A stretch of DNA of 64,000 nt from Acidobacteriota bacterium. GTDB lineage: Bacteria > Acidobacteriota > Terriglobia > Acidiferrales > UBA7541. A model generated the notes under the pieces. That model saw only the letters and a program-made list of their open reading frames with translations. It was not told the origin of the DNA and made no database searches. The stretch covers positions 1-64,000 of the forward strand of contig JABCZF010000016.1 of the NCBI GenBank assembly GCA_013289825.1, read 5' to 3'. Positions 35,359-43,660 of this stretch are shown here, piece after piece; position 1 is the stretch's first letter; each line of letters starts with the position of its first letter. The translations under genes and the position numbers were made by a program.

Positions 35359-36057
35359 TCAATCGCCGAGCCCCGCTTGCGTTTTTGCAGCCTGACGCAC
35401 TGTTCGAGCCTGGTCGCGCAAATCTTCTTGAAGCAACTCGCGCAGACGCGTCCTCGCCTTGTGCAATTGCGACTTCGAATTACCTACCGAACATCCCATG
35501 ATGCCCGCGATCTCGTTGTGTTCGAATCCCTGTACATCATGCAAGACAAATACGGTCCGATATCCGGGCGGAAGCTTTTCGATGGAGCGTTCCAGGTTGA
35601 CGCGGTCCACTGCTCCGCTGAGCCGCAAGTCCGGCGCTCCGATGTCCTTTCTGGGGCCGCCAGTCTCTTCATCGGGTTCCGTCGTCTCTTCCAGAGAAGC
35701 CGCCGGGAGCGTCTTCTTGCGCAAGCGCATCAGGACCACATTGACGGTCATCCGGTGCAGCCAGGTGGAAAAAGCCGACTCGCCACGGAAGGTTCCGATC
35801 TTGCGGAAGAGCTGCAGGAACGCCTCCTGCATAAGGTCTTCTGCGTCGGACGGGTTGCCTACCATTCGCAAGCACAAGGCATAAACGCGTCGACCGTGGA
35901 GCTGATACAAATGCTCAAAAGCCGCGGCATCCCCTGACTGGGCAAGACGGATGGCTTCCGCTTCCGTCGCTGATTTAGGTGACGGTGCGCCATTCACCCT
36001 ATTAGGCGACGGTAGAGCAGTCGACACACTGGGCTCGCTTGGTCGGTTCCGGGCCAA
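35359..36057 (-). CDS. ECF RNA polymerase sigma factor
   Basis: This sigma factor of about 232 residues has region 2 ([52 protein letters not shown]). A Glu/Asp-rich linker follows, then region 4 ([43 protein letters not shown]). The N-terminus is uncertain: the longest frame starts at TTG 36057 without a Shine-Dalgarno. A strong AGGAGG upstream (near 36110) belongs to a different frame, which would encode a 30-residue leader peptide overlapping the sigma start. Confidence 0.88.
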   Translation of the reverse strand: MARNRPSEPSVSTALPSPNRVNGAPSPKSATEAEAIRLAQSGDAAAFEHLYQLHGRRVYALCLRMVGNPSDAEDLMQEAFLQLFRKIGTFRGESAFSTWLHRMTVNVVLMRLRKKTLPAASLEETTEPDEETGGPRKDIGAPDLRLSGAVDRVNLERSIEKLPPGYRTVFVLHDVQGFEHNEIAGIMGCSVGNSKSQLHKARTRLRELLQEDLRDQARTVRQAAKTQAGLGD

Positions 36058-36210
36058 CGGTCCAATTGCGGCGCATCCAACGTTTCGGATGCACCGAATA
36101 CCTCCTGGAGTTGTCCTCGCAAATGCTGGCTGTTCTCAACCAGACACGCGCGGACACTATCTTATTCCCAAGCTTTTGAGCTTAGTGACCGGCCTCGAGG
36201 CTGGACTAGT

Positions 36211-36906
36211 TTATTCTCCCCCGATTGAGGCCATACGTCTATGCCGGATCAATCGCTGGGCAAAGGTCAGCCTTCTGGGTTTGAAAACGCCCATCTGGGT
36301 ACATACCGTGGCCTGGAAGGGTTCTAGCTCGTCGTCAGGGAGAGCCATGAGGAAAGATTTCAACAGGACGATGGATTCCCGAAGACAAGTATTCAGGTCG
36401 TAATGAGCAGCGTCAACGGCTTGCCATTCGGCCTGGGCGTCCAAGCAGGTACAGCCCGCAATCTCGGTGGCGGCGGCACAAAAATCGTGATTGAGATCAT
36501 CCACCATCTCGCCGAGGGTGCTGATCTTGTAGAGAAACTGGGAGCGCTCGCTGAGCAGGACGCGGCAGAACAAGCTGTTGAGGAGCGCTACGCGCTGTCC
36601 CCTGGCACCCTGGAAATTGGCGGGGTTGAGTGGGACGGCGTTGGGGATGGTACCGTAATGTTTGGCGTGCTCGCCGAGCGACCAAAGCAGCGCGGCCAGA
36701 GGATGGGCGAAGCGGTTACAGAGATCGGGTGTTACGCAGACCGCCAGGCTGGCCTTCGCCAAGCGTCCTCCTTGACGGAACGCGAGCGCTTCATCTAAAG
36801 AGACGCTTAACATGTTGTACGAGATTTCCAACTGCCGGACATGGGAGCGAAACACCAGATCCTTTTCTTCCGGTAACCAGGCTCGCCAGTCGTCTTTAAC
36901 GGTCAT
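36211..36906 (-). CDS. Hypothetical protein
   Basis: This 231-residue, mostly helical soluble protein has no recognised family. Visible features are a central Cys/His-containing part (LNHDFCAAATEIAGCTCLDAQ), a proline-rich stretch (YGTIPNAVPLNPANFQGARG), and a basic C-terminus (FKPRRLTFAQRLIRHRRM). ATG 36906 is preferred; TTG codons extend the frame up to 24 residues further, but the upstream part overlaps a likely -10 box (TATACT at 36969-36974 on the minus strand). It lies divergent from lysS and upstream of the sigma factor on the same strand. Confidence 0.6.
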   Translation of the reverse strand: MTVKDDWRAWLPEEKDLVFRSHVRQLEISYNMLSVSLDEALAFRQGGRLAKASLAVCVTPDLCNRFAHPLAALLWSLGEHAKHYGTIPNAVPLNPANFQGARGQRVALLNSLFCRVLLSERSQFLYKISTLGEMVDDLNHDFCAAATEIAGCTCLDAQAEWQAVDAAHYDLNTCLRESIVLLKSFLMALPDDELEPFQATVCTQMGVFKPRRLTFAQRLIRHRRMASIGGE

Positions 36907-37103
36907 GCCGCGGGCTGAAGGAAGGCGCTCACGGTATCTCAAAAGGGTCTCCAAAGAACAGGATGGGGAGTATAACAAATTCTAATTCTGAAAGAGCGAT
37001 TTTCTTACTGCTGTGCCGGTGCTACTCCACACGGAGCGAGGCCCGGCCACGGGAAGATGAGGCCGAGTTCGCCAAGCGGTTGCCCAAAACAGGGGGCGAC
37101 CGC

Positions 37104-37132
37104 TATACTCGGCTGCGATTGCGCCGAAAGGA
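37104..37132 (+). promoter_or_regulatory. lysS -10 box and Shine-Dalgarno
   Basis: TATACT (37104-37109) is a good -10 box, with no clear -35. AAAGGA (37127-37132) lies 6 nt before the TTG at 37139 and decides that start, since no ATG is available near the conserved N-terminus. Confidence 0.55.
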
Positions 37133-37138
37133 TCTGCC

Positions 37139-38695
37139 TTGCAATTTGAACCTCGCGACCAGTTTCAACAGCGGCAAAAGAAACTTGAACAGATTCAGGC
37201 ACTTGGCTATGAGGCGTATCCGCGGGAATTTCGCTGGACGGACACGCCTCGAGCCCTTGTGGAAAAACATGGCGAAAAACCAGCCGCAGAGCTGGAAGCG
37301 GAAAAGCAGGAAGTGCGCGCGGCTGGTCGGCTCGTTTCGCTCAGGCCGATGGGTAAGGTTGCTTTCGCGCATCTCCAAGGTTCCGGCAAGCGCATACAAA
37401 TCTATGTAAAGAAAGACGTTGTCGGAGAGCGAGGGTTCAAGCTGTTTCATCTGCTCGATCTTGGTGATTTAATCGGCGTTCGCGGACATCTCTTCCGAAC
37501 GAAAAGCAACGAACTTTCCATCTGGGTTGAGGAACTGACGTTTCTGGCGAAAGCGCTGCTCCCGCTTCCGGAAAAGTGGCATGGCTTAACCGATGTCGAG
37601 CTGCGCTACCGGCAGCGCTACCTGGACCTGATTGCCAACGACGATTCCCGGCAAGTGTTTGTCGCGCGGGCGCGGATTATTCAAGAGCTGCGGCGGTTTT
37701 TTGATTCGCGCGGATATATAGAGGTGGAAACGCCGATGATGCATTCCATCCCAGGAGGCGCAGCCGCGCGGCCTTTCGTCACGCACCACAATGCATTGGA
37801 TATCGACCTGTATCTGCGGATCGCGCCTGAGCTGTACTTGAAGCGGCTGACGGTCGGCGGTTTTGACCGCGTCTATGAGATCAACCGGAACTTTCGCAAT
37901 GAAGGAATCTCAACGCAGCACAACCCGGAGTTCACGATGCTCGAATTCTACGAGGCTTACAGCAATTATCGAGACCTGATGGACATGAACGAGGAGCTGT
38001 TTCGGCTCCTGGCCATGAGCGTTAGCGGGTCGACCTTAGTGAAGTACGGCGAGCACGAGCTGGATTTTTCAAAGATCGAGCGCCTCACGATGCGCGAAGC
38101 GATCGCGAAATACTGGCCTGCGGGGGCCGGAGCCGTGCCCACCGAAGGTGAGCTGCGAGCTGCTGGTGGGCCGCGCGCGGCGGTGGAGCGCTATAACCAG
38201 TGGGCGAAAGAGACGAACGCGCCTTACGCCGCCTCGAAAGGCGTTTTGAAAGATGGCGAGTGGACGGGGTTGCTGTTTGAAACGATCGCCGAAGACAAAC
38301 TGATTCAGCCGACGATTCTTCACGATTTTCCCACGGACATTTCGCCGCTCTCGAAGCAAAAGCCGGAGGATCCCTCCTTGACGGAGCGATTCGAGATCTA
38401 CGTGGCGGGCATGGAAGTGGCCAACGGCTTCTCGGAACTCAATGATCCCGCAGAGCAAGAGCGGCGCTTCCTTGCGCAAATGGCGCAAGGCGGGGAAGAA
38501 GTTCCTAAGCAGCTTGACGTGGACTACATTCGCGCGTTGTGCCACGGCATGCCCCCCACGGCGGGCGAGGGCATCGGCATCGACCGGCTCACGATGCTGC
38601 TAACGGACTCTCCGTCCATACGCGACGTGATTCTATTCCCGCTGCTGCGACCAGAACCGCGGCAAGACTCCGCTGCCGGAGCGCAGGGCGCTTAA
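37139..38695 (+). CDS. lysS: Lysyl-tRNA synthetase, class II
   Basis: This 518-residue enzyme charges tRNA-Lys. The OB-fold anticodon-binding domain spans about 55-160 ([21 protein letters not shown]). Class II motif 1 includes [22 protein letters not shown]. Motif 2 is [23 protein letters not shown] in parts, and motif 3 is [13 protein letters not shown] near the C-terminus. Start is TTG with a good Shine-Dalgarno. An insertion of about 60 residues between motifs 2 and 3 is normal for class II LysRS. It is followed after 28 nt by a lolC/E-type permease gene, so the two may be co-transcribed. Confidence 0.96.
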   Translation: MQFEPRDQFQQRQKKLEQIQALGYEAYPREFRWTDTPRALVEKHGEKPAAELEAEKQEVRAAGRLVSLRPMGKVAFAHLQGSGKRIQIYVKKDVVGERGFKLFHLLDLGDLIGVRGHLFRTKSNELSIWVEELTFLAKALLPLPEKWHGLTDVELRYRQRYLDLIANDDSRQVFVARARIIQELRRFFDSRGYIEVETPMMHSIPGGAAARPFVTHHNALDIDLYLRIAPELYLKRLTVGGFDRVYEINRNFRNEGISTQHNPEFTMLEFYEAYSNYRDLMDMNEELFRLLAMSVSGSTLVKYGEHELDFSKIERLTMREAIAKYWPAGAGAVPTEGELRAAGGPRAAVERYNQWAKETNAPYAASKGVLKDGEWTGLLFETIAEDKLIQPTILHDFPTDISPLSKQKPEDPSLTERFEIYVAGMEVANGFSELNDPAEQERRFLAQMAQGGEEVPKQLDVDYIRALCHGMPPTAGEGIGIDRLTMLLTDSPSIRDVILFPLLRPEPRQDSAAGAQGA

Positions 38696-38723
38696 AGGAT
38701 CCTTTCTCTAATGCGATTCACCC

Positions 38724-39947
38724 ATGCGATTTGAATGGTTCGTGGCGCGGCGGTATTTGCGGTCGCCTTACCGGCCCGCGGTGCTGCGGCTGGTAACGTT
38801 ATTTTCAATTCTCGGCGTGGCGGCAGGGGTGGCGACGCTGGTGATTGCGCTGGCGATGAACACGGGATTCCGAGAGACATTGCAGGACCGATTGCTGGAG
38901 GTCACCGCCCATGTTTCCTTGACGCGTCCTGGTTCCGTGATCCATGACTACGAAGCGCTGGCCGCGAAACTCGCAACGATTCCCGGAGTGCGCTCGGTGA
39001 CGCCCGCTTCTTACCAGACCGTGCTGTTGTCGTTCGGTGGTCAGGCCCGCGGCGTGGTTGCGAAAGGGGTCGAACCGGAACGCGAGCAGCGCGGAGACCA
39101 AGCGCTGCAGAAGATTGTTGCCGGAAGTCTTGATTTTACGCTCGACGCCGACGGCATTGAAGCACTGATCGTAGGCAAGCAGCTGGCCGACGAATGGAAA
39201 ATGGCGCCAGGCGACTATGTGACCATCACGAGTCCGCAGGGGCGGTTGACGCCGTTTGGTTTGATCCCGCGGACAAGGCGTTTTCGGGTGGCGGGGGTTT
39301 TCGATTCTGGCTTCTACGATTACGATGAAAACTGGTGCTTCTTGACGTTGCACGCGGCGCAGTCCCTGGCGGGGACGACCGATGTGGTAAACGCGCTGGA
39401 ATTCCGGCTCGACAATCCGGAGCGCGCGGGAGAGATAGCCCAAAAGGCTGAACACATCCCAGGGCAGGGCTATTTGGCCACCACCTGGATGGAACAAAAC
39501 TTCGCCCTTTTCCGGGCGTTGCGCCTGGAAAAACTGGTCACCGCGATTTTCATCGGGTTGATTACATTTGTTGCGGGCTTGAACATTCTGGTGGTGCTTT
39601 CGATGATGGTGACGGACAAAGCGCGCGATATCGCGGTATTGATGTCCATGGGAACGCGCCGCGAACAGATTCGAAAGATTTTTCTGTGGCAGGGAATGGC
39701 CATCGGGTCTGCCGGAACGCTGATCGGGCTGTCGGTTGGCTATGCCTTTGCGCTGATAGCGGGAACCTACCATCTGATTCCGCTCGATCCCCAAATCTAT
39801 GCGGTATCCTATGTGCCGTTCCATCCGAGCGCGCTCGATGGCGTGTGGATCACGCTGGCGGCGATGGGGATTTCCCTAGGAGCGACGATCCTGCCGGCAC
39901 GGGCGGCGGCGCGGCTGCTGCCGGTTGAGATTCTCCGCTATGAATAA
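38724..39947 (+). CDS. LolC/LolE-type lipoprotein-releasing permease
   Basis: This 407-residue inner-membrane protein begins FEWFVARRYLRSPYR and has a first transmembrane helix at about 22-48 (VTLFSILGVAAGVATLVIALAMNTGF). A large periplasmic domain follows (residues 50-265). Three C-terminal helices form an FtsX domain (LVTAIFIGLITFVAGLNILVVL, DIAVLMSMGTRREQIRKIFL, LPVEILRYE). Lol permeases extract lipoproteins from the inner membrane and hand them to LolA. It resembles both LolC and LolE, and a single homodimeric permease is plausible. The ATPase LolD gene follows after a 358-nt gap. Confidence 0.88.
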   Translation: MRFEWFVARRYLRSPYRPAVLRLVTLFSILGVAAGVATLVIALAMNTGFRETLQDRLLEVTAHVSLTRPGSVIHDYEALAAKLATIPGVRSVTPASYQTVLLSFGGQARGVVAKGVEPEREQRGDQALQKIVAGSLDFTLDADGIEALIVGKQLADEWKMAPGDYVTITSPQGRLTPFGLIPRTRRFRVAGVFDSGFYDYDENWCFLTLHAAQSLAGTTDVVNALEFRLDNPERAGEIAQKAEHIPGQGYLATTWMEQNFALFRALRLEKLVTAIFIGLITFVAGLNILVVLSMMVTDKARDIAVLMSMGTRREQIRKIFLWQGMAIGSAGTLIGLSVGYAFALIAGTYHLIPLDPQIYAVSYVPFHPSALDGVWITLAAMGISLGATILPARAAARLLPVEILRYE

Positions 39948-40305
39948 AAGGGCGCGGCGGGAGAACGGAATCTGAGGGTTGCTCTATCGCAAGGATTGGC
40001 GCGTAGTTTGCTCCTATAACTGCTCGAGAGGCAACGGTCCAGATGGGGGTGCCCCGGGGCCCTCCCGAACAACCGTAAGTCTACTGCAAGTTAGTGAAAA
40101 AAAGCGGCTTAAGAGTCGTCGAAATTTGACCTTGGCCGGACCACTTTTGGACCGGCAGTGGTTTGGCAGAAATAGGAAACTCTTGGGCCATTGCTGGGCC
40201 TAAGCAAGCCACGACCGAGGAACACTCTAGCGGCTTGGGTAGCATCTAAGTAAAGAGAAGCAGCTTGGTACTTCTTGGCTCCTAAGGAGCCGGCTCGAGA
40301 GCAGA
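39948..40305. other. Unexplained 358-nt gap between the Lol permease and ATPase genes
   Basis: No plausible gene is seen. It contains a GC palindrome-rich piece (GCCCCGGGGC near 40050), an A-run with GCGGCTTAAGAGTC, and a duplicated GGACC on either side of ACTTTT. lolD may have its own promoter here, but I cannot name one; a sigma-54-like TGGCA near 40165 lacks the matching -12 element. Confidence 0.35.
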
Positions 40306-41088
40306 ATGATCCAGCCACAAGACAGCACGAGCCAGGCAGTTCGAGCGAGCGCGCGAGACACCACTCTCTTGGTCATGGAAGCGCGAAGCCTGAAGAAAAT
40401 CTACGGCAGCGGCGAGAAAAGTCTGTTGGTTTTGTCGGATGCCAGCCTGAGTTTGCGGCAAGGAGAGATGGTTGCCATCGTCGCGCCATCCGGGGCGGGC
40501 AAGAGCACGCTCTTGCATTTGCTCGCCGCGCTAGACACGCCAACAAGCGGTACAGTATACTTCGCCAATAAAGCCATTGAAACGAATGATGATGACGCGG
40601 CGCTTGCGGAGTTTCGAAACCGCGCGGTGGGTTTTCTCTGGCAGCGCCACCAGTTGTTGCCTGATTTTACGGCTGCAGAAAATGTAGCCATGCCGCTGCT
40701 CTTGCGCGGCGAAGATTTCACTCGAGCGCTGGGGATGGCGCGGAAGTGGCTTGCGGAGGTTGGCCTGGAAAATCGGGCGGACCACCGCGCAGGGGAACTC
40801 TCCGGAGGGGAACAGCAGCGCGTCGCGATCGCCCGGGCGCTCGTCACTGGGCCGACCGTGCTGCTGGCAGATGAACCTACCGGAGATTTGGACGAGCAGA
40901 ATGCTTGGGCCGTGTTTGAGTTACTGGAACGGTTACACCGCATGCACGGGTTGACGTCGCTCATCGCGACGCACAATCTGGCTCTTGCTGCGCGGTGCGA
41001 CCGGATACTCGGACTTGAACATGGCGTTCTCGGAACTCGCGGGGCTGCGGCTTCGGCGAGCGGGGCCCCCGGGGGAGAAGCGAGCTAA
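40306..41088 (+). CDS. lolD: LolD-type ABC transporter ATP-binding protein
   Basis: This 260-residue ATPase has Walker A APSGAGKST (its first Gly replaced by Ala), a Q-loop region (VGFLWQRHQLLPDFTAAENV), signature LSGGEQQR, Walker B VLLADEPTGDLD, and an H-loop SLIATHN. The FtsE/LolD/MacB class is indicated by LPDFTAAENVAMPLL and by the neighbouring Lol permease. The first 23 residues precede the domain; ATG 40375 is an alternative start. A Gly/Ala-rich tail of about 20 residues ends 1 nt before clpC. Confidence 0.88.
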   Translation: MIQPQDSTSQAVRASARDTTLLVMEARSLKKIYGSGEKSLLVLSDASLSLRQGEMVAIVAPSGAGKSTLLHLLAALDTPTSGTVYFANKAIETNDDDAALAEFRNRAVGFLWQRHQLLPDFTAAENVAMPLLLRGEDFTRALGMARKWLAEVGLENRADHRAGELSGGEQQRVAIARALVTGPTVLLADEPTGDLDEQNAWAVFELLERLHRMHGLTSLIATHNLALAARCDRILGLEHGVLGTRGAAASASGAPGGEAS

Positions 41089-41089
41089 C

Positions 41090-43516
41090 GTGTTCGAACG
41101 CTACACAGAAAAAGCGCGACGAGTCATTTTTTTCGCACGATACGAAGCCAGCCAGTACGGCAGCCCGTACATCGAGACCGAGCATTTGCTGCTCGGATTG
41201 ATGCGCGAGGACAAAGCGCTGGCGAACCGTTTCTTGCGACAGCAAGGATCGATCGAATCGATCCGCAAAGAGATCGAGGCGCGCATCACCATTCGCGAGC
41301 GCATCTCGACGTCGGTCGAAGTGCCCCTCAGCGCCGAGTGCAAGCGCATCCTGAACATGTCGGCGGAAGAAGCCGAACGGCTCGGGCACAAGCACGTGGG
41401 GACCGAACATCTGTTGCTCGGGATTCTGCGGGAAGAAAAATGTTTTGGCGCGGAAATTTTAATGGAGCGCGGGCTACGTCTCTCGACGTTGCGTGAGGAA
41501 TTAGCGCGCACGTCGGGCGAGAAGACCACGGCGGCCCGGCCGAAGGAAACATCGCTGCTGGCGGAATTCAGCCGGGACCTAACGCAGGCTGCCGGCGAAG
41601 GCTCGCTGGACCCGCTCGTTGGTCGTGAAGCTGAAGTCGAGCGCGTGATCCAAATCCTTTGCCGCCGGACAAAAAACAACCCGGTTCTCATCGGGGAACC
41701 CGGCGTCGGCAAGACGGCCATCGTCGAAGGGCTGGCGCAGCGCATTTCCGATGGCGACGTCCCGCCGTTCCTGGCGGACAAGCGCATCCTCTCTCTGGAC
41801 CTTTCCTTGATCGTCGCGGGGACAAAATATCGCGGACAATTTGAAGAGCGCCTCAAAACCATCATGAAAGAATTGATGGAGAGCCAGAACTCCATCGTTT
41901 TTATCGACGAATTGCACACGCTGGTGGGCGCGGGTTCCGCGGAAGGCTCATTGGATGCCGCGAACATCCTGAAGCCGGCTCTCTCGCGCGGAGAGATTCA
42001 GTGCATCGGCGCGACGACTCCCGGCGAGTACCGCAAATCGGTGGAAAAAGACCGTTCGCTTGAGCGCCGCTTCCAGGCCGTAAAAGTTCCCGCGCCGAAT
42101 GAAGAAGAAGCCGTTCAAGTCATCCAGGGTGTCCGCGAACGCTACGAAAAATTCCATGCCGTCAGCTACACCGATGAAGCGCTGCGCTATTCCGTTTATC
42201 TTTCAAATCGCTACATCCCGGACCGTTTCCTACCGGACAAAGCTATCGACCTGATTGACGAAGCTGGCGCCCGCGTAAAGCTCCGCCAGGCCACCGTCCC
42301 CGAGGAAGTCGGCGAAGTGCAGAAGCGCGTAAAATTCATCACCCACCGCATGGAAACAGCGATTGCCAACCACGAATTCGAAAAGGCGCGTTTTTATTCC
42401 GAGGAAGAACGCAAGGAAAAAGAAAACCTGCGCACGCTTCGCGAACGCTACAAGCTCGACGACGCCTCCACCGGTATCGTGTCCCGCGAAGACATCGAGG
42501 AAGTGGTCTCGCGCTGGACGGGCATCGGCGTGACCTCCATTAAAGAAGACGAACAGCAGAAGCTGCTGCGTATCGAGCCGGAGCTTCATAAGCGCGTGAT
42601 CAGCCAAGACAAAGCCATCACCGCCTTGGCGCGTGCGATTCGCCGCAGCCGAGCGGGCCTCAAGTCTCCGCTGCGTCCGGTGGGTTGCTTCTTCTTCCTT
42701 GGGCCTACGGGCGTCGGAAAAACGGAAGTCGCACGGCGCCTTGCGGAATTCCTGTTTGGTTCGGAGAAGTCGTTGGTGCGCTTTGACATGTCGGAGTTCA
42801 TGGAAAAACACTCCGTTTCCAAGCTCATCGGCGCGCCTCCGGGGTATGTGGGCTACGAAGAAGGCGGGCAGTTGACGGAGCGGGTCCGCCGAACGCCCTA
42901 CTCGGTCATCCTGCTGGATGAAATCGAGAAGGCTCATCCGGACGTCTTCAACATCTTGCTGCAAGTGTTCGAAGACGGGCAATTGACCGATGGTCTCGGC
43001 AACACCGTGGATTTTCGTAACACCATCATCATCATGACTTCGAACCTCGGCGCGCGGCACTTGCAGAGGCGCACTTCGATAGGTTTCCAGTCGGGCGCCG
43101 ATGAAGCCAGCCAGAAGTCCATCGAAGAAATGGTGATGAACGAAGTAAAGCGCGCGTTCAATCCGGAGTTTCTCAACCGTCTGGACGAAGTGATTATTTT
43201 CAATGCGCTCGCCGACGAAGACTTGCTGCGCATCATCGATTTGCTGGTGGGCCAGCTGAACGACACCCTGATCCACCGGCAGGTGCAGATCGTGGTGTCG
43301 CCGGAAGCACGCCAGTGGATCCTCGAGAAAACGTGTGCGGACCGGAACTATGGGGCGCGGCCGTTGCGCAGGGCGCTTCAGAAGTATGTGGAAGACCCGC
43401 TCTCGGAGGCGCTCATCCAGGGGGGCATCCAAAGGCCGGCGACGCTCCAAATTTACGTTGCGGGAGAAGCTTTGGCCTTCCGCCCTGTGGTTGAGGCAAC
43501 CCCGGTTATCCACTAG
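41090..43516 (+). CDS. clpC: ATP-dependent protease ATPase subunit ClpC
   Basis: This 808-residue HSP100 unfoldase feeds ClpP. The N-terminal double Clp_N repeat starts [19 protein letters not shown] and includes [11 protein letters not shown] and [15 protein letters not shown]+ module 1 has [17 protein letters not shown] and [17 protein letters not shown]-type coiled-coil lies in the middle ([20 protein letters not shown]). AAA+ module 2 has [36 protein letters not shown] and [16 protein letters not shown] 41090 lies 1 nt after the lolD stop and gives the normal N-terminus. Coupling to lolD suggests a shared envelope/proteostasis operon. Confidence 0.95.
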   Translation: MFERYTEKARRVIFFARYEASQYGSPYIETEHLLLGLMREDKALANRFLRQQGSIESIRKEIEARITIRERISTSVEVPLSAECKRILNMSAEEAERLGHKHVGTEHLLLGILREEKCFGAEILMERGLRLSTLREELARTSGEKTTAARPKETSLLAEFSRDLTQAAGEGSLDPLVGREAEVERVIQILCRRTKNNPVLIGEPGVGKTAIVEGLAQRISDGDVPPFLADKRILSLDLSLIVAGTKYRGQFEERLKTIMKELMESQNSIVFIDELHTLVGAGSAEGSLDAANILKPALSRGEIQCIGATTPGEYRKSVEKDRSLERRFQAVKVPAPNEEEAVQVIQGVRERYEKFHAVSYTDEALRYSVYLSNRYIPDRFLPDKAIDLIDEAGARVKLRQATVPEEVGEVQKRVKFITHRMETAIANHEFEKARFYSEEERKEKENLRTLRERYKLDDASTGIVSREDIEEVVSRWTGIGVTSIKEDEQQKLLRIEPELHKRVISQDKAITALARAIRRSRAGLKSPLRPVGCFFFLGPTGVGKTEVARRLAEFLFGSEKSLVRFDMSEFMEKHSVSKLIGAPPGYVGYEEGGQLTERVRRTPYSVILLDEIEKAHPDVFNILLQVFEDGQLTDGLGNTVDFRNTIIIMTSNLGARHLQRRTSIGFQSGADEASQKSIEEMVMNEVKRAFNPEFLNRLDEVIIFNALADEDLLRIIDLLVGQLNDTLIHRQVQIVVSPEARQWILEKTCADRNYGARPLRRALQKYVEDPLSEALIQGGIQRPATLQIYVAGEALAFRPVVEATPVIH

Positions 43517-43660
43517 CGAATCTGACACAACGCACGGGAAGCCTCGACCAGGTCGGGGTGAACGCACGACCGGGCCACACCGGATCCGGCGGGAGAAAAA
43601 CAAATTGTGTTTTGGGGCGCGGCCTTGACGACCTCAACGGCCGCTCATAGGAGAGTCTGT

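Noticed and set aside
40150..40190. Sigma-54 promoter before lolD
   Set aside because: TGGCA is present but no GC/TTGC element lies at the required distance.
43540..43660. Longer BamA start at 43607
   Set aside because: TTG 43661 has AGGAGAG at 5 nt and gives a proper signal peptide; the extension is poorly hydrophobic.
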